Part shown: one piece after another, positions 7,705-14,324 of the stretch
Numbering within the stretch: the stretch's first letter is position 1
Layout of the letters: every line of letters starts with the position of its first letter
NCBI GenBank assembly: GCA_945885485.1
Contig: CAMCYT010000034.1
Coordinates: forward strand, 1 to 16,693
Direction: 5' to 3'
Length of the DNA: 16,693 bases
Origin: Prosthecobacter debontii
Lineage (GTDB): Bacteria > Verrucomicrobiota > Verrucomicrobiia > Verrucomicrobiales > Akkermansiaceae
Made by a program: the position numbers and the translations under genes
Notes under the pieces: model-generated
The model's input: the letters and a program-made list of their open reading frames with translations, nothing else
Databases searched by the model: none
What the model was told of the DNA's origin: nothing

Positions 7705-8262
7705 TTAGTCTTGTTCTTCTTCGACGAGTTCGATGTTCTCGCCACCGATATCTGCGAGCAGGTCGCGGGTGCCTTGTGGGCTAAATTTTTCGTCACGTGC
7801 TTCGATGGCGATGAAGAAACCGTCATCGGTTGCTCGGTGGAATTGTTTACTGGCAAACAAAGGATGATTGAGGCGCGGCAACTGTATCAAGCCGAGCAAA
7901 CCGAACAGCACGGTGAAACCTGCGAATAAGATCGTGAGCTCGAACATCACGGGAAAGAACGCCGGAATGGTGAAAATGTTCGTTGGCTTCGCTTGAACGA
8001 CCGTTGGATAAAGCACCACTTGTGTGTAGTAAGCGAGAGTGAAGGCCGTAGCCGTTCCGGTCATGCCACCGAAGAACACGAACCATGGAAGGATGGAGCG
8101 TTTCAAGCCCATCGCGCCGTCAAGGCCGTGGACAGGATACGGGGTGTAGCAATCCCATTTACTGAAACCCGCATCGCGGACTTTTTCAGCAGCCTTGTAG
8201 AGCGCCGAGGCGCTTTTGAACTCGGCGAGGTAGCCATAAACTCGTTTTCGGGTAGTGCTCAC
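7705..8262 (-). CDS. actD: ACIII subunit ActD (DUF3341 family) membrane protein
   Basis: 185 aa with a GTG start at 8262. The first half is a small cytoplasmic-type domain beginning KRVYGYLAEF, with the family signature YTPYPVHGLDGAMGLKRS at about 49-66. Two membrane segments follow (about 70-95 and 107-132), then an acidic C-terminus ending EEEQD. This layout and length fit ActD, the small accessory subunit next to ActC and ActF. It carries no cofactor motif. The gene lies 55 bp after actC, in an AT-rich gap with repeated GTTATT-type words, and 30 bp before actE. Confidence 0.93.
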   Translation of the reverse strand: MSTTRKRVYGYLAEFKSASALYKAAEKVRDAGFSKWDCYTPYPVHGLDGAMGLKRSILPWFVFFGGMTGTATAFTLAYYTQVVLYPTVVQAKPTNIFTIPAFFPVMFELTILFAGFTVLFGLLGLIQLPRLNHPLFASKQFHRATDDGFFIAIEARDEKFSPQGTRDLLADIGGENIELVEEEQD

Positions 8263-8317
8263 GTGGAAGAGTTAGAAGTTATTGGTTAAAAGTTATTAGT
8301 TTCAGCTTTTTAGAATT

Positions 8318-9793
8318 TCAGTTTTTACCTGTAAGTTCGTGCTGGTAGGCCGCAATTTCAATGGTGCCGGCATCTGGGTGGGATTCGTTATCTTCGAAAT
8401 GTGGATCACTCTCAAGCTTGGCCCATTTGACCTCGGCGATGTTGATGCATGGAAGGAAGCGGAGGAACAGCAGGAAAAGTGTTAGGAAAAGTCCAATGGT
8501 GCCGACGAAGGTCATCATCTCCACGCCGCTGGGGCTGTAGGTTTTCCAATCACCCGGCAGCCACATACGAGCCAGCGTGGTGACGATGATAACGAAACGC
8601 TCGAACCACATGCCGACGTTGACGCACATCGCCACGATCATCACGACCCAGAGATTTTCGCGCATCGATTTGAACCAGAAGATCTGTGGGGAGAGCACGT
8701 TGCACGACATCATCGCTGCGTAGGCCCACCAATAAGGTCCGGCGATACGGAATTTGAATGCATCCATTTCGTAGATCGCACCAGAGTAAAATGCGACAAA
8801 GAGCTCCATCAAGTAGGCGTAACCCACAATCGTGCCGGTGAGCAGGATGATTTTCGCCATGTTATCGATGTGCTTCATGGTGATCATATCCTGCAAGCCG
8901 TAGATGAAACGGGCGGGAATCATGATCGTAAGTACCATCGCGAAACCACCGAAGATGGCACCAGCGACGAAGTAGGGAGGGAAAATCGTGGTGTGCCAGC
9001 CGGGAACCACCGAGGTCGCGAAGTCAAACGAAACGACCGAGTGAACCGAGAGCACGAGTGGTGTGGAAAGTGCGGCGAGCAGGAGGTAAGCCATTTCGTA
9101 ATGACTCCACTGGCGGTTTCCACCTCTCCAACCGAGGGCGAAAATTCCGTAAAGAATTTTGCGAATGCCGGGTTTGCAACGATCACGGATCGTCGCGAGG
9201 TCAGGCACCATACCGAGATACCAGAAGATCAGAGAGATCGTGAAATAAGTCGAAACCGCGAACACGTCCCAGAGCAGAGGCGATTTGAAGTTTTGCCAGA
9301 TCGCATTGGCGTTAGGGATGGGTGCGAGGAACCATGCGAACCAAACCCGACCCACGTGGAAAGCCGGAAAAATACCGGCGCAAATCACCGCGAAAATCGT
9401 CATCGCTTCCGCCGCTCGGTTGATGGAGGTTCGCCAGTTTTGGCGAGTGAGGAAAAGCACAGCAGAGATCAGAGTTCCTGCGTGTCCGATACCGATCCAG
9501 AAAACGAAATTGGTGATATCCCATCCCCAGAACACGCGGTTGGACATACCCCATACACCGACACCGCTTGCAACCAAGTAGGTCAATCCCCCGCCAACAC
9601 CGATCAATGCGATCAAAGAAGATGGGATAAAGAGCAGCCACCAAATGAATGGCTGGCGATTTTCAATGATCCCGCAAATCCGGTCGGTGATCCAATGATA
9701 GGATCGCTCATTGAGAATCAACTTTTCACGCTTGAGAACAGGAAGCTTGATTCCTGAATCTTGATGCGGGGCGGTTTCTGAAGTGGAGGCCAT
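8318..9793 (-). CDS. actC: ACIII subunit ActC, NrfD-like quinol-oxidising membrane subunit
   Basis: 491-aa NrfD/PsrC-family protein with about 10 membrane segments. The amphipathic N-terminus reads LNERSYHWITDRI (27-39). Typical ActC motifs are GIGHAGTLISAVLFL (101-115), RAAEAMTIFAV (126-136) and FPAFHVGR (142-149). The His and Glu in these motifs are family-conserved and are associated with the quinol site and proton path. ActC is the main quinol-binding subunit and contacts the iron-sulfur part of ActB. It starts 28 bp after actB. Length and motifs are ordinary for the family; nothing suggests truncation. Confidence 0.95.
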   Translation of the reverse strand: MASTSETAPHQDSGIKLPVLKREKLILNERSYHWITDRICGIIENRQPFIWWLLFIPSSLIALIGVGGGLTYLVASGVGVWGMSNRVFWGWDITNFVFWIGIGHAGTLISAVLFLTRQNWRTSINRAAEAMTIFAVICAGIFPAFHVGRVWFAWFLAPIPNANAIWQNFKSPLLWDVFAVSTYFTISLIFWYLGMVPDLATIRDRCKPGIRKILYGIFALGWRGGNRQWSHYEMAYLLLAALSTPLVLSVHSVVSFDFATSVVPGWHTTIFPPYFVAGAIFGGFAMVLTIMIPARFIYGLQDMITMKHIDNMAKIILLTGTIVGYAYLMELFVAFYSGAIYEMDAFKFRIAGPYWWAYAAMMSCNVLSPQIFWFKSMRENLWVVMIVAMCVNVGMWFERFVIIVTTLARMWLPGDWKTYSPSGVEMMTFVGTIGLFLTLFLLFLRFLPCINIAEVKWAKLESDPHFEDNESHPDAGTIEIAAYQHELTGKN

Positions 9794-9821
9794 GTGTTAG
9801 GAAATAAGAAAGTTATAAAAA

Positions 9822-12800
9822 TCAGACCATGTGGATGGTGGATTGACCGATGTATGGAGCATCAGGCATGTCCGGATTTGGATTTTTCACGCGCGCCAAG
9901 TAACTGGTGCGTGGTCGGGTGCCGATGTAGTTCAATAGGTCGTAGTTGCGATCGAGTCCTTTAACTTTGATCTTTTCGAATTCCACATCCCCGATGTTCG
10001 CTCTGATCGATTCGGAGTCGTTGCCCTTGGCACGGACCATCGCTGAGGCCTTACCATCAAGAAGGTTTCCGAAGCTGATCGCTTCCGCCGGGCAGGCGTC
10101 TTGGCAAGCGGTTTTGACAGAATCGACTGGGATACGGAGTGTTTCGGTGGAAACTTGATGTTCTGTGGAGAGTTTTCCGGACTCGAGGACTTCTTGTTTC
10201 TGACCACGCTTCTGACGAATGATCGCGCCTTTGATGCGCTGCACGCAGTAGGTACATTTCTCCATCACGCCGCGCATACGCACGGTGACGTTCGGATTTT
10301 TCTGAAGATGATTTGGCTCTTTGTCATGACGCTCACCCAAAGGACCATGGTTGAGGTTATTTTTGATGAGGGGATTACGTTTATTGTAATCGAAGAAGTT
10401 GAAGCGACGCGCTTTGTAAGGGCAGTTGTTCGCGCAGTAGCGAGTGCCGATGCAACGGTTGTATGCCATGGCATTCAAGCCGTCTTCGGTGTGGATCGTT
10501 GCGTTGACCGGGCAAACCGTTTCACACGGAGCAGACTCACATTGCATACATCCAACGGGTTGTGGAACGAGGGCAACGTTATCTGGATCGAACTTGTTAT
10601 CTTTGTGAGTCGCGAAATAACGATCCATGCGGATCCAGTGCATTTCGCGGCCTTTGGCAACTTGTTCTTTACCGACGATGGGGATGTTGTTTTCCGATTG
10701 GCAAGCAACGAGGCAAGCGTTACAACCCATACAGGAAGAAAGGTCGATGGTCATACCCCACTGATGAAGCTTATCGCTGAGCAACGGATTGCCATGGATG
10801 TCTTCCTGTTTATAGAGCGAAATGTTTTCCGGTGCGTGGGAGTCGTTGCCTTGTTTTTTGACTCCTGCAAGTTGTTCACTGAAATCGCCTTTGTGATCGA
10901 CGGGTTGGGTCGAGATCTCACGAGCTAAGGCACGACCATACATCGCGTTGTGCTCTTGGGTAAGAGCAACGGAATAACGATCTTCTGTTTTCGTGATCGT
11001 TGCGCCGGTGGCAAAATAGGAAGTCTCTGAAGTGCGGAGCGGATAAGCATCGAAGCCGCGGTTCACACCGACGAGGCCGATAAATTTGCTACCTTTCGAA
11101 CCGCGACCCAGTTCATCTTCATCGTTGAAACCTTGACCGTAACCGAGCGGGATGATGAGGGTGTTTTCGGCTTGGCCGAAGGAAACGAGAACTGGAAGCG
11201 TGAGTGACTTGCCGTTTACCGTGACTTTGATCAACGGCGACTTGCGGTTTTGACCTTCACCATCAGGGCCTACTTTGGCGTATTTATTCATGGCCACGCC
11301 ATCAATACCAATCATTGAACTGGTTGGCTCGAGCGCGACGATCTGATCGTAGATACCGAGTTCTTTCGCCGTTTTCGGAGCGATGAGAACCGCGTTGTCC
11401 CACGTGAGCTTGGAAATCGGATCGGGTGCTTCTTGGAGCCAGCCGTTGTCGATCCAGCGACCATCGTAAACCGAGGCGTCGGTGGAGAAAATCACGTCGA
11501 GAGATTTTGAGGAAAGAGCAGAGACTTTGGTTTCCGCGATTTCTGCAGTGGCGCTTGCATCAAGCTTAACGGAAGCGAAAGCATGGAACGTCGATGAACG
11601 GAAACCATTTTTGAGAACTTCTTTCCACTCGGTTTCAGTGCCTTTGAAAGTCGCTTTGACTTCGAGCATGGCTGGAGCTGGAGCGCCTTTCTCTCCTTCC
11701 CCAATGACGAGTTTTCCGCTATTTAGAAACGCGAGCAACAGCTCAAATTCTGAAACGCAATTCGGATAGAGCGGAAGAATCATTGGCTGCACCACTGTGT
11801 AAACTCCGCGTGCGCTTTTCGCATCGCTCCAGGTTTCCAAGTAATGCGTGGCTGGAACGTGCCAAGTGCAAGCATACGCGGTGGCGTTACTGCGATCGCT
11901 CACGTGAATGCTGGTCTTCGCTTTGGCGAGAGCCTCAGAGAATTTCAGATCCGATGGCGCGTCATAAACGGGGTTGGCAGGTGTCAGGAAAACGACGGTA
12001 TCAATACCATCAGCGGAATTAAGATCTGCGGTGAGATCGGCGATATCGCCGAAACCTTTGTTATCTGTCTGATAAGCGTTGAGACCTTTGCCTTCGCCGA
12101 TATTGCCAAGAGCGATGTTGATCGCAAGGGCGAGATATTTGACTGCTTTCGACTGACGTGATCCGGCGAGAACCGCAGTCTTTGCACCGCTGGCTTTTAG
12201 ATCTTTGGTAAGTTCACTGACCCATTTAAGTTCGTTTGCATCAGTGAGCGGTGAGATACCACCGTCTGGTGCGCCAAGCTCGCGTGCGATTTGCGCGGCG
12301 ATCGCTACAACGCGACTCGGTGCGATCCGCAAACGGTGATCCGCCATGCCGCCTGTTAGACTGAAGGCCGACTCCACCGTGTAAAGGCGGTTCATCGTGC
12401 TCGCATCCGGCTTTGCTTCGTAACCCGCACCTTCCGGTTTGCGACGATTGAAAAACGTGATGTTAGAACCTTGTGGATCGGTTCCAGCGAAGTCGCAATC
12501 CAAGGAAAGGATGCGATTCGCGTTCGCGAAATCCGGGACGAGTTTCACGCCGTCGCCTAAAACATCCTTGTCGTTAAAGCTGAGAGCTTCGTATTGGTAG
12601 AATTTTGCGTTGGTGTAATCCTTGGCGATCTTCTGAATCAAACGCAGGCGGGTCGGACTTTCATCGCTACCGAACACGAAACCGATTTTCGCACTCTTGT
12701 CTTTGGCGATTTCGCTGATAGTAGCTTGGAAATCAGCGAGCTTCGCTTTTTTGCCACCTTTAAGGAAATCACGCGAGCGTGAGGTCGAGTAGAGATCGAG

Positions 12801-13244
12801 TACGGATGCTTGGGCGAAAGCATCAGTTCCTTCGTAATCAGGATGCAAACGGTTTGGGCCCACTTTCGTTGGGCGTCCTTCATAGGTGGTAACCACCAAT
12901 GGCACTGCACCGGTTGCACGTGGGAGAGAAGATGCGTAGTAAGTCGCTTTCCCTGGGATAACCCATTCTGGTGCTTGAGTATAGGGAACGATATAAGCTT
13001 CTGGGCGACGGCAAGCGACCATGCCGAATCCAGCCAAAGCGGTCGATGAACCCATGAGTTTCAGGAAAGACCGACGACTCGTTTCCATCGCTTCTTGGTT
13101 TTCCATTTCGGCCGCACCCTGCGGAAATTCACGATCCATCCAACTACGGAATTCTTGGGTGTCCTCAAGTTGGCCAGTGCTGCGCCATGAGACGGTAGTC
13201 TCATTCTCGGGGACTGCGGGGTGTTGCAAAATGCGTTTGCTCAT
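9822..13244 (-). CDS. actB: ACIII subunit ActB, fused molybdopterin-oxidoreductase-like and iron-sulfur protein
   Basis: 1140 aa, the fused ActB1-ActB2 form. A Tat-type motif SRRSFLKLMG (56-65) precedes a hydrophobic stretch ending in Cys78 (ACRRPE). The middle (about 80-800) resembles molybdopterin oxidoreductases but shows no N-terminal iron-sulfur cysteine motif, as expected because ACIII binds no molybdopterin. The C-terminal ferredoxin-like part has four cluster sites: C838/C841/C844/C848, C899/C902/C907/C911, C931/C937/C941 with Thr934 where a fourth Cys would be, and C997/C1000/C1047/C1051. Three [4Fe-4S] and one [3Fe-4S] match known ACIII. Electrons from quinol at ActC pass through these clusters to the haems of ActA and ActE. 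Gaps are 39 bp to actA and 28 bp to actC. Confidence 0.96.
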   Translation of the reverse strand: MSKRILQHPAVPENETTVSWRSTGQLEDTQEFRSWMDREFPQGAAEMENQEAMETSRRSFLKLMGSSTALAGFGMVACRRPEAYIVPYTQAPEWVIPGKATYYASSLPRATGAVPLVVTTYEGRPTKVGPNRLHPDYEGTDAFAQASVLDLYSTSRSRDFLKGGKKAKLADFQATISEIAKDKSAKIGFVFGSDESPTRLRLIQKIAKDYTNAKFYQYEALSFNDKDVLGDGVKLVPDFANANRILSLDCDFAGTDPQGSNITFFNRRKPEGAGYEAKPDASTMNRLYTVESAFSLTGGMADHRLRIAPSRVVAIAAQIARELGAPDGGISPLTDANELKWVSELTKDLKASGAKTAVLAGSRQSKAVKYLALAINIALGNIGEGKGLNAYQTDNKGFGDIADLTADLNSADGIDTVVFLTPANPVYDAPSDLKFSEALAKAKTSIHVSDRSNATAYACTWHVPATHYLETWSDAKSARGVYTVVQPMILPLYPNCVSEFELLLAFLNSGKLVIGEGEKGAPAPAMLEVKATFKGTETEWKEVLKNGFRSSTFHAFASVKLDASATAEIAETKVSALSSKSLDVIFSTDASVYDGRWIDNGWLQEAPDPISKLTWDNAVLIAPKTAKELGIYDQIVALEPTSSMIGIDGVAMNKYAKVGPDGEGQNRKSPLIKVTVNGKSLTLPVLVSFGQAENTLIIPLGYGQGFNDEDELGRGSKGSKFIGLVGVNRGFDAYPLRTSETSYFATGATITKTEDRYSVALTQEHNAMYGRALAREISTQPVDHKGDFSEQLAGVKKQGNDSHAPENISLYKQEDIHGNPLLSDKLHQWGMTIDLSSCMGCNACLVACQSENNIPIVGKEQVAKGREMHWIRMDRYFATHKDNKFDPDNVALVPQPVGCMQCESAPCETVCPVNATIHTEDGLNAMAYNRCIGTRYCANNCPYKARRFNFFDYNKRNPLIKNNLNHGPLGERHDKEPNHLQKNPNVTVRMRGVMEKCTYCVQRIKGAIIRQKRGQKQEVLESGKLSTEHQVSTETLRIPVDSVKTACQDACPAEAISFGNLLDGKASAMVRAKGNDSESIRANIGDVEFEKIKVKGLDRNYDLLNYIGTRPRTSYLARVKNPNPDMPDAPYIGQSTIHMV

Positions 13245-13283
13245 ATCAGAACTGCTGAGAGATGTTTTTTGAAAGTTGAGGGA

Positions 13284-13982
13284 TCAGTGGTGGCAGGTTG
13301 CGCAACTGGCCTTGGGATGAACCGAAAATTTTTCTTTAAGCTTCTTACCGAGATCCAGAGTGGTCGTGACTCCTTTTTCGGTGCTGTATTTCGAGACGTC
13401 TCCATCGCCGTAGTTAAAATTGAAAACTTCTTCTAACGGACGGAGGTGATTCTCCGGAGCGCGGTGGCATTCTAAACACCAACCCATCGAATGTGGCTCA
13501 GCTTGATAGACGACTTCCATTTTGTTTACGTCGCCGTGGCAGCTCTGGCATGAAATACCGCGGTTCACGTGAGCAGAATGGTCGAAATAGACATAGTCAG
13601 GTGCCTTGTGAACACGAACCCACTCGATCGGCTTTCCATCATATCCGGGATATTGTTTGTCCATCGAGCGATGCAACGGAGCAAGTTTCGGGCTTTCCTT
13701 CTGCACATGCTGATGGCAGTTCCAACAGGTATTTCCACTCGGCACGTTCGAATGACCGGAAACATCCACAAACGAATGACAATAACGGCAATCGAGACCT
13801 AACTGATCCACGTGAATATTGTGAGAAAATGGAATCGGTTGCGAGGGTTGATAGCCAACAACCTGCGCCTTAGGTGTTGCGTAATATCCAAACGCAAGAA
13901 CCACGCCAGCGCCAACGGCGCCAAGGCAAAATGCGATTTGAAAAGGTAGTAAGTTTGACCAGCGTGGAAAAATATTCGCCAT
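13284..13982 (-). CDS. actA: ACIII subunit ActA, pentaheme cytochrome c; first gene of the operon
   Basis: 232 aa with one N-terminal membrane segment (about 14-34) followed by a periplasmic domain with five CxxCH motifs: CRYCH 65-69, CWNCH 86-90, CQSCH 145-149, CLECH 169-173 and CATCH 227-231. The last is at the extreme C-terminus, one residue before the end. Further histidines, for example in FSHNIH (52-57) and YFDHSAH (132-138), can serve as distal ligands, as in multihaem cytochromes of this family. ActA and ActE carry electrons out of ACIII. The ATG at 13982 has no Shine-Dalgarno motif. The 342-bp non-coding region upstream holds several palindromes and is the likely promoter region of the whole operon. 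Confidence 0.95.
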   Translation of the reverse strand: MANIFPRWSNLLPFQIAFCLGAVGAGVVLAFGYYATPKAQVVGYQPSQPIPFSHNIHVDQLGLDCRYCHSFVDVSGHSNVPSGNTCWNCHQHVQKESPKLAPLHRSMDKQYPGYDGKPIEWVRVHKAPDYVYFDHSAHVNRGISCQSCHGDVNKMEVVYQAEPHSMGWCLECHRAPENHLRPLEEVFNFNYGDGDVSKYSTEKGVTTTLDLGKKLKEKFSVHPKASCATCHH

Positions 13983-14025
13983 GAGCTAAATGAGTAAGGT
14001 GGTAAGCCGCGCGAAGACTGGGAGA

Positions 14026-14043
14026 TTGTGAAAAATTTCACAA
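14026..14043. promoter_or_regulatory. CRP/FNR-superfamily-type operator upstream of actA
   Basis: A perfect 8-2-8 inverted repeat, TTGTGAAAAATTTCACAA, contains the exact CRP-type pattern TGTGA-N6-TCACA. It is centred about 52 bp before the actA start codon. The palindrome is seen directly. Binding by a CRP/FNR-family regulator is inferred, and the inducing signal (cAMP, oxygen, nitric oxide or another) cannot be told from the site. Confidence 0.55.
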
Positions 14044-14081
14044 GCGATTTTCTTTCATAAATGTAAAATTAATTCACGGTG

Positions 14082-14104
14082 CTATTGAGAATGATTATCA
14101 ATAG
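14082..14104. promoter_or_regulatory. Fur-box-like palindrome upstream of actA
   Basis: Arms CTATTGAGAAT and ATTATCAATAG around a central G form an 11-1-11 inverted repeat with one mismatch. The core TGAGAATGATTATCA (14086-14100) differs at one base from the Fur 7-1-7 consensus TGATAATGATTATCA. It lies about 100-122 bp upstream of the actA start. Iron control would fit an operon that consumes much haem and iron-sulfur cluster, but Fur binding is inferred; a Fur relative such as Zur, Mur or PerR is also possible. Confidence 0.5.
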
Positions 14105-14109
14105 AAATC

Positions 14110-14145
14110 CCCCGCGGCAGATGCCTGAAAGCACGGGGAATTTTT
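14110..14145 (+). terminator. Weak terminator-like hairpin
   Basis: CCCCG (14110-14114) pairs with CGGGG (14134-14138), and an inner TGC/GCA pair closes a CTGAAA loop with a left-side bulge. AATTTTT follows on the plus strand. The T-run faces away from both neighbouring minus-strand genes, and no plus-strand gene feeds it, so the role is unclear. Confidence 0.25.
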
Positions 14146-14159
14146 AGAAAAATGGGTTG

Positions 14160-14180
14160 GGTCAACACGCCGTGTTGACC
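14160..14180. promoter_or_regulatory. Perfect 21-bp palindrome, operator-like
   Basis: The half-site GGTCAACACG is followed by a single C and then its exact reverse complement, a flawless 10-1-10 repeat. It lies about 178-198 bp upstream of actA. With a one-base centre it suits a dimeric DNA-binding protein better than an RNA hairpin. I do not recognise the regulator. It could also be one copy of a dispersed genomic repeat. Confidence 0.4.
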
Positions 14181-14269
14181 GTGATTCTCTGCAGGTAGTG
14201 AATAGATAAATAGGCAATCGAGAGAGAATCGCCTCGCTTAAAGCGATCGAACCTTAACGTTTGATCATC

Positions 14270-14310
14270 GGTCGTCTCGGCCCCGACATATCGGGGTATA
14301 CGAGACGACC
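14270..14310. repeat. Long two-part stem-loop just downstream of the aldehyde dehydrogenase gene
   Basis: The outer arms GGTCGTCTCG (14270-14279) and CGAGACGACC (14301-14310) are perfect complements. An inner stem, CCCCGA (14281-14286) with TCGGGG (14291-14296), closes a CATA loop. It begins 15 bp after the stop codon at 14325 in the direction of transcription, so it may stabilise or end that message. No U-run follows on the minus strand, so an intrinsic terminator is not well supported. A dispersed palindromic repeat is the main alternative. Confidence 0.5.
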
Positions 14311-14324
14311 CTACCTTTTAAAAC

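Larger units (their letters stand above)
13983..14324. other. Non-coding leader region upstream of actA and downstream of the aldehyde dehydrogenase gene
   Basis: 342 bp without a convincing gene. It is AT-rich near actA and packed with inverted repeats, listed separately: 14026-14043, 14082-14104, 14110-14145, 14160-14180 and 14270-14310. A weak 8-bp pair (GATTCTCT at 14183-14190 with its complement at 14223-14230) is also present. Since actA is the first gene of the long minus-strand operon, its promoter should lie here. I could not pick a convincing -35/-10 pair. Confidence 0.7.

Noticed and set aside
8870..9757. 295-codon open frame on the plus strand
   Set aside because: It lies wholly antisense to actC, has a charge-rich composition with no domain resemblance, and is explained as the complement of a membrane-protein gene.
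10420..10460. Missing fourth cysteine (Thr934) in one ActB iron-sulfur motif as a defect
   Set aside because: CIGTRYC is the usual ACIII form and accounts for the known [3Fe-4S] cluster.
10101..10928. 275-codon open frame on the plus strand
   Set aside because: It is antisense to the iron-sulfur half of actB, which has unmistakable cluster motifs; no independent support.
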